NCBI RefSeq assembly: GCF_006636205.1
Contig: NZ_VIGB01000003.1
Coordinates: 3,896,501 to 3,960,500, forward strand
DNA length: 64,000 nucleotides
Direction of reading: 5' to 3'
Origin: Kitasatospora acidiphila
Lineage (GTDB): Bacteria > Actinomycetota > Actinomycetes > Streptomycetales > Streptomycetaceae
The notes beneath the pieces were generated by a model that searched no databases, was not told the DNA's origin, and saw nothing but the letters and a program-made list of their open reading frames with translations. The position numbers and the translations under genes are program-made. This document shows, in pieces, positions 40,924 through 50,048 of this stretch. Every line of letters begins with the position of its first letter. Position 1 is the stretch's first letter.

Positions 40924-42024
40924 ATGTCCGATTTCGTACCTGGTCTTGAGGGAGTCGTCGCCTTCGAGAGCGAGATCGCCGAGCCGGACCGCGAGGGCGG
41001 TGCCCTCCGCTACCGCGGTGTGGACATCGAGGAGCTGGTCGGCAGCGTCTCCTTCGGCAACGTCTGGGGCCTGCTGGTCGACGGCAAGTTCAACCCCGGC
41101 CTGCCGGCCGCCGAGCCGTTCCCGATCCCGGTGCACTCCGGTGACATCCGGGTCGACGTGCAGTCCGCACTCGCCATGCTCGCGCCGGTCTGGGGCCTGA
41201 AGCCGCTGCTGGACATCGACGTCGCCCAGGCCCGCGACGACCTCGCCCGGGCCGCCGTCATGGCGCTCTCCTACGTCGCCCAGTCGGCTCGCGGCCAGGG
41301 CCTGCCGATGGTCCCGCAGCGCGAGATCGACAAGGCCGAGACCGTCGTCGAGCGGTTCATGATCCGCTGGCGCGGCGAGCCGGACCCCAAGCACGTCAAG
41401 GCCGTCGACGCCTACTGGACCTCCGCCGCCGAGCACGGCATGAACGCCTCCACCTTCACCGCCCGGGTGATCGCCTCCACCGGTGCCGACGTGGCCGCCG
41501 CCCTCTCCGGCGCGGTCGGCGCGATGTCCGGCCCGCTGCACGGCGGTGCCCCGTCCCGGGTGCTGCACATGATCGAGGAGATCGAGCGCACCGGCGACGC
41601 CGCCGCCTACGTCCGGAAGACCCTGGACAAGGGCGAGCGCCTGATGGGCTTCGGCCACCGCGTCTACCGCGCCGAGGACCCGCGCGCCCGCGTGCTGCGC
41701 CGCACCGCCAAGGAGCTCGGCGCGCCGCGCTTCGAGGTCGCCGAGGCGCTGGAGAAGGCCGCCCTGGAGGAGCTGCACAACCGCCGCCCCGACCGGGTGC
41801 TGGCCACCAATGTGGAGTTCTGGGCCGCCATCATGCTGGACTTCGCCGAGGTGCCGGCGCACATGTTCACCTCGATGTTCACCTGCGCCCGCACGGCCGG
41901 CTGGTCGGCGCACATCCTGGAGCAGAAGCGCACCGGCCGCCTGGTCCGCCCGTCCGCCCGCTACATCGGCCCCGGCCCGCGCAGCCCGCGCGACGTCGAG
42001 GGCTACGACTCGATCGCGCACTGA
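40924..42024 (+). CDS. Citrate synthase 2
   Basis: 366 residues. I choose ATG 40924 over GTG 40921 because GAGGAG is then seven bases away. It condenses acetyl-CoA and oxaloacetate. Catalytic His residues occur in GPLHGGAPSRV and MGFGHRVYRAEDPRARVLR, with Asp in the later AAIMLDFAEVPAHMF. The short, ~370-residue form and the opening VPGLEGVVAFESEI are typical of the second actinobacterial citrate synthase. Two palindromes and the CCGGT sites upstream suggest control. Confidence 0.95.
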   Translation: MSDFVPGLEGVVAFESEIAEPDREGGALRYRGVDIEELVGSVSFGNVWGLLVDGKFNPGLPAAEPFPIPVHSGDIRVDVQSALAMLAPVWGLKPLLDIDVAQARDDLARAAVMALSYVAQSARGQGLPMVPQREIDKAETVVERFMIRWRGEPDPKHVKAVDAYWTSAAEHGMNASTFTARVIASTGADVAAALSGAVGAMSGPLHGGAPSRVLHMIEEIERTGDAAAYVRKTLDKGERLMGFGHRVYRAEDPRARVLRRTAKELGAPRFEVAEALEKAALEELHNRRPDRVLATNVEFWAAIMLDFAEVPAHMFTSMFTCARTAGWSAHILEQKRTGRLVRPSARYIGPGPRSPRDVEGYDSIAH

Positions 42025-42058
42025 TCGGATGCACGACTCGATCGCGCGCTGATCGGAT
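42005..42058. repeat. 28-bp tandem duplication of the citrate synthase 3' end
   Basis: ACGACTCGATCGCGCACTGA is followed 28 bp later by ACGACTCGATCGCGCGCTGA. The first copy is the end of the gene, and the second is outside it. More GATCCG motifs follow downstream. This echoes the gene-end repeat at ubiE. Confidence 0.7.
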
Positions 42059-42200
42059 CCCCGTCCGATCCGACGATCCGGTGATCCGATCGTTCGCTGA
42101 CGATCCGACAGGTCCACATCCCCGCCCGGTCGCTGAAGATCCCATCTCAGCGGCCGGACAGGGGGCGGACCAGGGCGATACGGAGCAGTAGGCTGCGCCC

Positions 42201-43322
42201 GTGGCCCAGATTCAGATCCCCGCTGACCTCAAGCCCGCAGACGGCCGTTTCGGCTGCGGCCCGTCCAAGGTGCGCCCCGAGGCCCTCAGTGCCCTCGCCG
42301 CCACCGGTACCTCACTGCTCGGCACCTCGCACCGCCAGGCTCCGGTGAAGAACATCGTGAAGCGCGTGCGCGAGGGCGTCGCCAGCCTCTTCTCGCTGCC
42401 CGAGGGCTACCAGGTGGTGCTCGGCAACGGCGGCTCCACCGCCTTCTGGGACATCGCCGCCCTCGGCCTGGTGCGCCAGAAGTCGCAGCACCTGAGCTTC
42501 GGCGAGTTCTCGTCCAAGTTCGCCTCCTCGGTCAAGGCCGTGCCGTGGCTGGACGAGCCGACCGTGATCAAGAGCGAGGTGGGCAGCCACCCGCTGCCGG
42601 TCGCCGAGGACGGCGTGGACGTCTACGCGCTCACCCACAACGAGACCTCCACCGGCGTGGCGATGCCGCTGCGCCGCCCCGCGGGCACCGCCGGCGACGG
42701 CTCGCTGGTACTGGTGGACGCCACCTCGGGCGCCGGCGGCCTGCCGGTGGACATCACCGAGACCGACGTCTACTACTTCGCCCCGCAGAAGTCCTTCGCC
42801 TCCGAGGGCGGGCTCTGGCTGGCCTCCTTCTCGCCGGCCGCGCTGGAGCGGGCCAACGAGATCGCCGCCTCCGGCCGCTACGTCCCGCCGTTCTTCGACC
42901 TGCCGACCGCGATCGATAACTCCTCGAAGGACCAGACCTACAACACCCCGTCGATCGCCACCCTGTTCCTGCTGGCCGACCAGCTGGAGTGGCTGAACGG
43001 CAACGGCGGGCTGGAGTGGGCCGTCGCCCGTACGGCTGAATCGTCGGGCCACCTCTACGGCTGGGCCGAGAAGTCCTCGTTCGCCAACCCGTTCGTCGCC
43101 GACCCGGCGATGCGCTCGCAGGTGGTCGGCACCATCGACTTCGACGACGCCGTCGACGCCGCCGCGGTCGCCAAGGCGCTGCGGGCCAACGGCATCGTGG
43201 ACACCGAGCCGTACCGCAAGCTCGGCCGCAACCAGCTGCGGATCGCGATGTTCCCGGCCGTCGACCCGGCCGACGTGCAGGCGCTGACGGCCTGCATCGA
43301 CTACGTGGTCGAGCAGCTCTGA
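42201..43322 (+). CDS. serC: Phosphoserine aminotransferase
   Basis: 373 residues from a GTG. It transfers the amino group to 3-phosphohydroxypyruvate in serine synthesis, using PLP. The Lys that holds PLP is in DVYYFAPQKSFASEGG. Substrate motifs include GRFGCGPSKVRPEALSAL near the start and TSLLGTSHRQAPVKNIV. It has the actinobacterial form of the family. No operon partner is evident; a strong terminator follows. Confidence 0.96.
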   Translation: MAQIQIPADLKPADGRFGCGPSKVRPEALSALAATGTSLLGTSHRQAPVKNIVKRVREGVASLFSLPEGYQVVLGNGGSTAFWDIAALGLVRQKSQHLSFGEFSSKFASSVKAVPWLDEPTVIKSEVGSHPLPVAEDGVDVYALTHNETSTGVAMPLRRPAGTAGDGSLVLVDATSGAGGLPVDITETDVYYFAPQKSFASEGGLWLASFSPAALERANEIAASGRYVPPFFDLPTAIDNSSKDQTYNTPSIATLFLLADQLEWLNGNGGLEWAVARTAESSGHLYGWAEKSSFANPFVADPAMRSQVVGTIDFDDAVDAAAVAKALRANGIVDTEPYRKLGRNQLRIAMFPAVDPADVQALTACIDYVVEQL

Positions 43323-43356
43323 GGGCTCTCCTCGGCTGAGGCTGTCCTCGGTTAGC

Positions 43357-43393
43357 CGAAGGGCCGCCACCGGGTGACCGGGGCGGCCCTTCG
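43357..43393. terminator. Terminator after serC
   Basis: CGAAGGGCCGCC and GGCGGCCCTTCG form a perfect 12-bp stem with a 13-base loop, about 35 bp after the serC stop. It can also terminate the small convergent minus-strand gene. Confidence 0.8.
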
Positions 43394-43432
43394 ACGTGTC
43401 CGGGGGCTACTTGCAGACGCCGTCTCCGGGGG

Positions 43433-43522
43433 CTACTTCCCGAGGACGGCAGCGATCAGCACGGCCACCAGGATCAGCCCCAGGGCGCCGGAGACGATGC
43501 GGGTACGAGTCTTGGGATCCAC
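43433..43522 (-). CDS. Small single-pass membrane peptide
   Basis: 29 residues from a GTG, with GGGAAG upstream: MDPKTRTRIVSGALG, then LILVAVLIAAVLGK. The basic N-terminus followed by a 17-residue hydrophobic stretch gives a single membrane helix. Short peptides starting MDPKTRTRI are found after serC in streptomycetes. It is too short for most gene finders. Function is unknown. Confidence 0.7.
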   Translation of the reverse strand: MDPKTRTRIVSGALGLILVAVLIAAVLGK

Positions 43523-43546
43523 GCTTCCCGAGGGTACCCGGCCGAC

Positions 43547-44314
43547 TCAGACACCCAGATGCGAGCCCCCGGTGGCGTCCAGCACCTGGCCGGTCACCCA
43601 GCGGCCGTCATCGGAGGCCAGGAACGCCACCGCGTCCGCGATGTCGGCGGGCTCGCCGACCCGGTTGAAGACCGACATGCTGCCCCACTCCGCGCGCTGC
43701 GCCGGGTCGTCCAGGTGCGGGTTCATGTCGGTCGCCACGATGCCGGGGGCCACCGCGTTGACGGTGATCCCGCGCCCGCCGAGCTGCTGGGCCAGGGTGT
43801 GGGTGAAGACGTTCAGGGCGCCCTTGGTCATCGAGTAGGCGATCGTCGTGGTCAGGGCGATCCGGGCCACACCGGACGAGACGTTGATCACCCGGCCGCC
43901 GTCCCGCAGCCGGTCCAGGCCCTGCTGCACGATGAAGAACGGCGCCTTGACGTTGATCGCGAAGACCTGGTCGTAGTCCGCCTCGGTCACCTCGTGCACC
44001 TGGGAGAGCAGGCCGATCCCGGCGTTGTTCACCAGGATGTCCACGCCGGGCGCGGCGCCCCGCTCGGCCAGGGCCGCGTCGAAGGCCGCCCAGAGCGCGG
44101 CGGCGTCGCCCGGCACGCCCAGCTCGGCCCCGACCGCGAAGGCCTGCCCGCCGGCCGCCTCGATCTCGGCCACCGTCTCCTTGGCCGCCTGCTCGTTGCT
44201 GCCGTAGTGCACGGCGGTCAGCGCCCCCTCGCGCGCCAGCCGCAGCGCGATCCCCTTGCCGATGCCGCGGCTGCCGCCGGTGACGAGAGCGGTCTTGCCA
44301 GTGAGCCGATCCAT
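43547..44314 (-). CDS. Short-chain dehydrogenase/reductase
   Basis: 255 residues from the ATG at 44314. Rossmann GGSRGIGKGIALRLAREG binds NAD(P), DILVNNAGIG and NVSSGVARIALTTTIAYSMTKGALN carry the catalytic Ser, Tyr and Lys. It resembles classical 3-oxoacyl-ACP-type reductases. The substrate is unknown. It is divergent from a TetR repressor with operator-like repeats between, so likely repressed by it. Confidence 0.93.
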   Translation of the reverse strand: MDRLTGKTALVTGGSRGIGKGIALRLAREGALTAVHYGSNEQAAKETVAEIEAAGGQAFAVGAELGVPGDAAALWAAFDAALAERGAAPGVDILVNNAGIGLLSQVHEVTEADYDQVFAINVKAPFFIVQQGLDRLRDGGRVINVSSGVARIALTTTIAYSMTKGALNVFTHTLAQQLGGRGITVNAVAPGIVATDMNPHLDDPAQRAEWGSMSVFNRVGEPADIADAVAFLASDDGRWVTGQVLDATGGSHLGV

Positions 44315-44327
44315 GGCCGTCGCCTTT

Positions 44328-44384
44328 CTGTAGCGATCACTATGAAAAGAACCGTAGCACGGGATCTGTAGCGGTCGATATAAA
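44328..44384. promoter_or_regulatory. Two TetR-operator-like sites between the SDR and tetR genes
   Basis: CTGTAGCGATCACTATGAA (44328-44346) and CTGTAGCGGTCGATATAAA (44366-44384) are direct repeats with a partly palindromic TAGCGATC core. They flank both start sites, as expected for autoregulation and control of the SDR gene. Confidence 0.65.
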
Positions 44385-44393
44385 ATTGGCTCC

Positions 44394-44984
44394 ATGACCG
44401 GAACCCGCGGGCGCCCCCGCTCCTTCGACCGCGAGGCCGCCCTGGCCACCGCCACCGAGCTGTTCTGGGAGCACGGTTACGAGGCCACCTCGATCGCCGA
44501 CCTCACCGAGGCCATGGGCATCCGACCGCCGAGCCTCTACGCGGCCTTCGGCGACAAGCGCGGACTCTTCGACAAGGTGGTGGCCCGCTACGGCGAGCAC
44601 TACGGCCTGCGGGCCATGGACGAGGAACCCACCGTGCGCGTCGGCGTGGCCCGCCTGCTCCTCGACGCCGCCCGGGAGTACACCGCGCCCGAGCACCCGC
44701 GCGGCTGCATGATCATCAGCGCCGCGGCCAACTGCACCGACCCCCAGGTGCGCGACGCCCTGCGCGCCATCCGCAACGCCAACATCGCCGACTTCGAGCA
44801 GCGGATCGCGGCGGCGGTGGCCCGCGGCGAAGAGCCACCGGAGACCGACCCCGCCACCCTCGCCCGCTTCACGGGCGCGGTGCTGCAGGGCATGTCCCAG
44901 CAGGCCCGGGACGGCGCGGTGCGCGAGGAGCTGGAGGCGGTGGCCGCGGCGGCGATGCGGGCCTGGCCGGAGGCGGCCGGCTGA
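44394..44984 (+). CDS. TetR-family transcriptional regulator
   Basis: 196 residues. The N-terminal HTH is TELFWEHGYEATSIADLTEAMGIRPPSLYAAFGDKRGLFDKVV, as in the family that controls adjacent SDR genes. The C-terminal ligand-binding domain includes PRGCMIISAAANC. It is divergent from the SDR gene, with paired operators between. The inducer is unknown, probably an aldehyde, quinone or electrophile. Confidence 0.95.
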   Translation: MTGTRGRPRSFDREAALATATELFWEHGYEATSIADLTEAMGIRPPSLYAAFGDKRGLFDKVVARYGEHYGLRAMDEEPTVRVGVARLLLDAAREYTAPEHPRGCMIISAAANCTDPQVRDALRAIRNANIADFEQRIAAAVARGEEPPETDPATLARFTGAVLQGMSQQARDGAVREELEAVAAAAMRAWPEAAG

Positions 44985-45149
44985 CCGGACGTCAGCCGGA
45001 TCACACGCGCCACGCCGAGCCGACCAACATCAACTCCGTCGCCCGAGCCGGTACAGTTCTCCCTCGTGCCACGCCGACCGCACACCAGTACGAGGCGTGC
45101 GCACGGTAGTTGGTCGGCCGTCAGGGCCGGCGCACACACTTTTCCGTTC

Positions 45150-45730
45150 ATGGGGAACACCATTTCAGCCCGTCACGCCGCTGCCGCGGCCCTGCTCGCT
45201 GCCACCGCGCTCACGCTGACCGCCTGCGGTCCGGACGACACCAACACGGGTGGCAACGGGGCGTCGTCCACCGCACCGTCCGCCGCCGCGTCGATCCCGG
45301 CCTCCGCGCCGGCGACCGGCAAGCCCGCCAAGCCCGTTGCGTCCGGTAGCGCCAAGCCTCCGACTGCCCGACCCTCGCACCCGGGCACACCGCGATCCGC
45401 GTCGACAACGTCAACGGCGCCATGAACCACGTCGAGGCCTACATCGCCAAGGCCGACTGCGACCCCAACCTCCCGGACGGCCCGCAGTGGGACCCGACCA
45501 CGCAGGCGGTCGAGTACACCTTCTCGCAGACCGCCAAGACGAAGATCATCTACGACGACGGCGGCCTCAAGCTCGTCCCCTGGGACACCGCCCTGCGCCA
45601 CGTCCAGTCCTGCGGCCAGCCCGACAAGTTCCCGACCCCCAAGGGCGAGGAGTGCATGGGCAACTTCTACGACGTGGTGGTCAACTCCAACAAGCAGATC
45701 ACCGAGCTGACCCAGCTGTACCACGTCTGA
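45150..45730 (+). pseudogene. Small lipoprotein gene with one frameshift
   Basis: An ATG start (MGNTISARHAAAAALLA) is followed by a lipobox TLTAC, then a Ser/Ala/Pro-rich linker. The frame then shifts near 45355: the downstream frame reads ASDCPTLAPGHTAIRVDNV and then AMNHVEAYIAKADCDPNLP, EYTFSQTAKTKIIYDDGGL and CMGNFYDVVVNSNKQIT. The Cys residues suggest a folded extracellular domain. No ribosome site is clear. It is broken as read, but one base would restore it. Confidence 0.6.
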
Positions 45731-45756
45731 TCGTCGGCCAGCATCAACTGATCGCC

Positions 45757-45785
45757 GGGCCGGGCCCTTCCAAGGGGTCCGGCCC
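45757..45785. terminator. Terminator after the lipoprotein gene
   Basis: GGGCCGGGCCCTT and AAGGGGTCCGGCCC pair with one bulge and one G-U, in a stem of about 13 bp with a CC loop. Confidence 0.6.
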
Positions 45786-45894
45786 GCTCGCATATCCGGC
45801 CCGGATTTCCGCCGATCACCACCGAACCCGACCTCGGCGGGATGCCAATAAGGAGTGCAAGCACGGGACACGCCTGCCGACAGACGGAGTTGAC

Positions 45895-46116
45895 ATGCAT
45901 GATGCACGGGGACCAGCCAGCGAGCCATCGGCCCAGCGTCTGTTGACGGACGCCGACATAGCCTCGACAGCAGGCCAGTTGGTTACCGATGCGGAGATTA
46001 TCGGCGAGTCAGCGATCGCGCCCGAGCGCTTCGGTGAGATCTACGACCGGCACGCCACCGAGATCCACCGCTACCTGGCGCGCCGGGTGAGGACGGCCGT
46101 CGCCGACGGCAGCTGA
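45895..46116 (+). pseudogene. Truncated sigma factor (N-terminal piece only)
   Basis: 73 residues. GGAG lies seven bases before the ATG. It ends with ERFGEIYDRHATEIHRYLARRVRTAVADGS and a stop. The YDRHATEIHRYLARR segment is the usual opening of sigma region 2, but the rest is absent. It may be a stub from a deleted ECF sigma gene. No antisigma gene is near. Confidence 0.55.
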
Positions 46117-46165
46117 CGCCCCGTCAAGCTAGGCTCAGCCATCAGTCAGCCTACGGGGAGGCGCG

Positions 46166-47043
46166 GTGCCGGAGCGCTTGCGGATCGTTCTGTTGTCTTA
46201 CGGCGCTGAGGGGTTCGCCGACCTGCACGGCCCGTGCATCGCGGCGGGGCACGAGCCGATCGCCTACGTGTTCGCGCCCCGCGCCAGCCGGACCAACGGA
46301 GCGCATCCGTGGCGGGGACCGCCGTAGGCAACATCCTGGCTCAGCTGCCGCCGGGCCCTGACCTGCTGCTACCGCGCAGCCCCGCCGGCCTGGCCCGTGC
46401 ACTCGCCGGCTGTCAACCGGACCTGGTGGTGTGCAACGGGTTCCCTTGGAAGCTCTCGGCCGAGGTGCTGCGGATCCCCCGCCTCGGCGTGCTGAACGTC
46501 CACCCCTCGTTGCTGCCCCGCCATCGTGGGCCGATGCCGATCCACTGGGCGGTACGCCACGGAGATCCGGAGACGGGGGTGACGGTCCACTGGATGGACG
46601 AGTCCTTCGACACCGGCCGCATCCTCGTCCAACGTGGCGGCGTAGAACTGCCGGACGACCTGGACGGCGATTGCGTCTTCGACGAGGTCCAGGCGCTGTC
46701 GCGCGAACTACTCGCTGAAGCGCTGGAACTGGCCGCCGGTGGCTTCGCCGGGACGGCCCAGTCCAACGATCATGCCAGTTACGAAGGCCTGTTCGGCCCG
46801 CAGCACTCGGTGATCGACTGGTCGGCGAAGCGGCACGACATCCACAATCTCGTCCGCGCCTTCCGCTTCGGACTGTTCCCGCTCCCCGGTCCGCTCGCCA
46901 TGGTCAAGGGCCAGTGGTGGTCGGTGCTGAAGTCCCGTACTACGCCTGGTGACGGAGTTCGGGTGGAGTGCGGCGACGGTCCACTATGGCTGGTGGAATG
47001 GGTACCGGTGCCGACGCGCGCGGCTTGGCTACTCCCGAGCTGA
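46166..47043 (+). pseudogene. Formyltransferase-like gene with a frameshift
   Basis: From a GTG with GGGGAGG upstream, the first frame reads VPERLRIVLLSYGAEGFADL and runs to a stop at about 46327. From about 46300 the protein continues in another frame: GTAVGNILAQLPPGPDLLLP, LVVCNGFPWKLSAEVLRIPR, LGVLNVHPSLLPRHRGPMPI, HWAVRHGDPETGVTVHWMDE. The HPSLLPRHRGP motif places it with Fmt/ArnA-type formyltransferases, which use 10-formyl-THF. One base would restore a full gene of about 290 residues. Confidence 0.65.
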
Positions 47044-47046
47044 CAG

Positions 47047-49443
47047 TCAGCCTCGCGTGAGCCGCTCGCGCAGGCGTTCCGCTCTCGGGTCGATGAACTC
47101 CCCGAGCAGCGCGAGCGCTTCGCTTCGGTGCCGGGACGCGTCCGCAGAGCCGCCGGTGGCGTCCAGGGCGTCCGCGAGATGGCTCAGAGCCACGGCGCGC
47201 TGCCACCGGTCGCCGAGCTCGCTATGCACGGCCGCAGCGCGGCGGTGGAAGTCGGATGCCTCTTCGGCGCGCTCGAGGTCGAGACAGGCCTGCCCCGCGC
47301 CGTCCCAAGCCAGCGCCTCGCGGCTGCGGTCCCCGAGCGTGCGCTGGATGACGGCCGCGCGGTGGTAGGAGCCGAGGGCATCCTCCGGGTGCCCCGCCGC
47401 GCGTTGCGCCGTGCCGAGTTGGGCCAGCCAATGGCCCTCCGCCACTGGGCTGTTCAGCTCCAGAGCGAGATCGACGGCCTGCTGGGCGGTGTCCAGCGCC
47501 TCGCCCTCACGGCCGGTTTCGAGCTGGATCAGGCTGAGGAGCCGTAGCGCGTTGCCCTCGCCCCAGCGGTTGGCCCGCGCCCGGAACGCCTCCAGCCCGG
47601 CACGGACCAGGGGCTCCGCTTCCTCGTACCGGGCCAGCGCCAGCTCGGCCTCGGCGAGGTTGACCGCCACCAGCGGCGCCCAGTAGGCGTCGTCGAGCCC
47701 CTGGAAGAGCGTCCGAGCACGCTCGAACGCCTGCCGCGCACCGAAGAGTTGCCGTTGACGCAGTTCCAGCAGGCCGAAGCCGTTGAGGGTCAGCGCCTCG
47801 CCGGACGGGTCGCCGAGCTCCCGCCGGATCTCCAGCGCCGCCCGGTACTGCTCGGCCGCCTGGTCGAGCTGGTGGGACTGGGTGTAGCCCATGCCAAGGC
47901 TCTCGTGCAGCTCCGCCTGCGCATGCCGGTCACCCTCGCACCTGGCCGCTTCCAGACCCACCAGCGAGACCGCGAGCCAGTCCTGGAACGGATTGCGAAT
48001 CATGTAGAAGGCGCGCAGCACGACCGCGAGCTGCCAGGCGTATCGGTCAAAACCCAGTGCTGCCGCAGTTCGGGTGACGGCCGCCAGGTTCTCCTGCTCG
48101 TGCTCGAACCACTGCATCGAGGCCGCTTCGTCAGCGAGGCTGGCGGGTTCCACCTCGGGGTCGAGCGGGTCCAGCGGGACTCTGGGCTCCTGCGGGGCGA
48201 TGCAGGCCTGGGCCGCGTCCGCCGTGTGCACGTACCAGGCGAGCACCCGCCTCAGCGCCTGCTCGCTCTCCTGCGGCTCCTGCTCACCACGCGCTTGGTC
48301 GATGGCGTAGGCGCGCAGCAGATCGTGGAACCGGTAGCGGTCCGGGGCGATCTGGTCGACCATGTGGGTCGCGACAAGTCCGTCCAGCAGACGGCGCGTT
48401 CGGCGCGTGCCAACAGCTGTGAGCGCGGCGGCGGCCCCGGTACTGAACTCCCCGGTGGGGTGCAGGCCCAGCATCCGGAACAGCCGCGCGGCATCGGCGG
48501 GCAGCGCGCGGTAGGACCAGGCGAAGACCGAGCGGACCGCCTCCGACTCCTCCTCGTCCTCACTGGAGAGCGCGTCCCACAGGCTGGATTCGTCGCGCAG
48601 GTCCTGGATCAGGTCGTCCAGCGGCATCCGTGGCCGTCCGGCCGCGCGCTCGGCCGCGATCCGCAGCGCCAGCGGCAGCCGGGCGCAGAGGCGGGCCAGC
48701 TGAGTGAGCTCGGCCGGGTCGTCCTCGCTGCGGTAGTCCGCCGTCACCGCTCGCAGGAGGTCCACGGCGTCCTGCTCCGCCAGCACCTCCAGGGTGAGAT
48801 GCCGGGCGCCCTCCCGCACGCTGAGGCCGGACAGCCGGTGCCGACTCGTCACCACGACCAGTGCGCCCGGAGCGCCTGGCAGCAGTGGGCGGACCTGGGC
48901 CGCCTGCGAGGCGTTGTCGAGCACGATCAGTATCCGGCGTCCGGCCATCTGGGACCGGTAGGCCGCCGCCATCGCCTCCGGGTCGGCGGGGATCGCGGCA
49001 GCGGGTACGCCGAGGGCGCGCAGGAAGCGTTCGAGCACCTGCGCGGGGGCCACCGCCGGCTGCGGGTCGTAGCCGTGCAGGTTGGCGTACAACTGGCCGT
49101 CCGGGAACTGCGCGCGCACGGCATGCGCCCAGTGCAGCGTCAATGAGGTCTTGCCGACCCCGGCGGTCCCAGTGACCACCAGCACCTGGGCCGCCGCCGG
49201 GCGCTCGGCGAGTAGGCGGTCCATGGCCTGCCGTTCCGCTACCCGGTTGACGAACCCGCGCAGGTCGGTGGGCAGTTGCGACGGCACCGGTTCACTGTGC
49301 TGGGTGGACGGCGGGGGCGCGTGAAAGTGCACGGGCCCCTGGATGTCGCGGGCTTGCACGACCTGGCTGGCGGAGGACCCCGAGAGTGACGAGCTGACGC
49401 TGCTTGAGGAGCCCGCCGCCTGCTCCGGCACCTCCTCGCTCAC
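47047..49443 (-). CDS. STAND-type NB-ARC/TPR protein
   Basis: 798 residues from a GTG that overlaps the DUF6879 stop (GTGA). A Ser-rich start leads to ARDIQGPVHFHAPPP. The NB-ARC shows Walker A GTAGVGKTS at 92-100, RRILIVLDNA and LPLALRIAAERAAGRPR. It ends in about eight TPR-like repeats (GEALTLNGFGLLELRQRQLFGARQAF, GNALRLLSLIQLETGREGEA). It resembles the many AfsR-like regulators without the SARP domain. Together with DUF6879 and the XRE cassette it may be a signalling or defence module. The target is unknown. Confidence 0.85.
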   Translation of the reverse strand: MSEEVPEQAAGSSSSVSSSLSGSSASQVVQARDIQGPVHFHAPPPSTQHSEPVPSQLPTDLRGFVNRVAERQAMDRLLAERPAAAQVLVVTGTAGVGKTSLTLHWAHAVRAQFPDGQLYANLHGYDPQPAVAPAQVLERFLRALGVPAAAIPADPEAMAAAYRSQMAGRRILIVLDNASQAAQVRPLLPGAPGALVVVTSRHRLSGLSVREGARHLTLEVLAEQDAVDLLRAVTADYRSEDDPAELTQLARLCARLPLALRIAAERAAGRPRMPLDDLIQDLRDESSLWDALSSEDEEESEAVRSVFAWSYRALPADAARLFRMLGLHPTGEFSTGAAAALTAVGTRRTRRLLDGLVATHMVDQIAPDRYRFHDLLRAYAIDQARGEQEPQESEQALRRVLAWYVHTADAAQACIAPQEPRVPLDPLDPEVEPASLADEAASMQWFEHEQENLAAVTRTAAALGFDRYAWQLAVVLRAFYMIRNPFQDWLAVSLVGLEAARCEGDRHAQAELHESLGMGYTQSHQLDQAAEQYRAALEIRRELGDPSGEALTLNGFGLLELRQRQLFGARQAFERARTLFQGLDDAYWAPLVAVNLAEAELALARYEEAEPLVRAGLEAFRARANRWGEGNALRLLSLIQLETGREGEALDTAQQAVDLALELNSPVAEGHWLAQLGTAQRAAGHPEDALGSYHRAAVIQRTLGDRSREALAWDGAGQACLDLERAEEASDFHRRAAAVHSELGDRWQRAVALSHLADALDATGGSADASRHRSEALALLGEFIDPRAERLRERLTRG

Positions 49444-50048
49444 CTGGCCGGCGCCAGCGCGGCCGCCTCGCGAGCCATGAAGCTCTCGATGTCCTCGCCC
49501 TGCTCGTAGAGACCGGCGATGAACTGTGCGACCCGTTCCCTGGTCGCGGCGTCCGTGTAGCGGGTCGCGCCCTCGCCGAGGCCAGTGGCGTCGTAGGTAA
49601 TGTCGTAAACGGTGTCGGGGCCCAGGGTAATCAGCTCCGGCAGCTGCTGCCCGTCCTGTTCGTACTGGGAGATCTGCTCGGGGCCGACGACCCGGATCAG
49701 CTCGCCGCACTCGGCCCGCACGCGCAGCAGGTGCAGTTCCCAGGTGAGGTACGAAGTGACGGGAAACTCGACGACCCGCACGCGCAGCAGGCGGCAGTCG
49801 TGGTCGGCGGCCAGTTGGGAGAGGTGGAAAAGCCCGCCACGCCGGGCCTCGATCAGCTCCAGCGCCCGCGCCCAGTCGCCCTCGGAGTAGGCGCGCCAAC
49901 TGGCGTCCCCTGGCTCCACAAAGTGCTGGCGGCGTTCCAGCTTCCACGAGTCCCAGCCGTCAACGGCGAAGTCCCGCTTGCGGAAGTCCGCCCGGTAGGC
50001 GTCGAGGGCGAGGCGCTCGCCGGAGGAGGAGCCGAGGAGGTCACGCAT
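49440..50048 (-). CDS. DUF6879 family protein
   Basis: 202 residues. Motifs GERLALDAYRADFRKRDFAVDGWDSWKLERRQHF and SYLTWELHLLRVRAECGELIRVVG fit DUF6879, which is often next to STAND or XRE genes in Streptomyces. Function is unknown. It overlaps its upstream gene by eight bases and the STAND gene by four bases, so the three are translated together. It is probably soluble. Confidence 0.85.
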   Translation of the reverse strand: MRDLLGSSSGERLALDAYRADFRKRDFAVDGWDSWKLERRQHFVEPGDASWRAYSEGDWARALELIEARRGGLFHLSQLAADHDCRLLRVRVVEFPVTSYLTWELHLLRVRAECGELIRVVGPEQISQYEQDGQQLPELITLGPDTVYDITYDATGLGEGATRYTDAATRERVAQFIAGLYEQGEDIESFMAREAAALAPAR

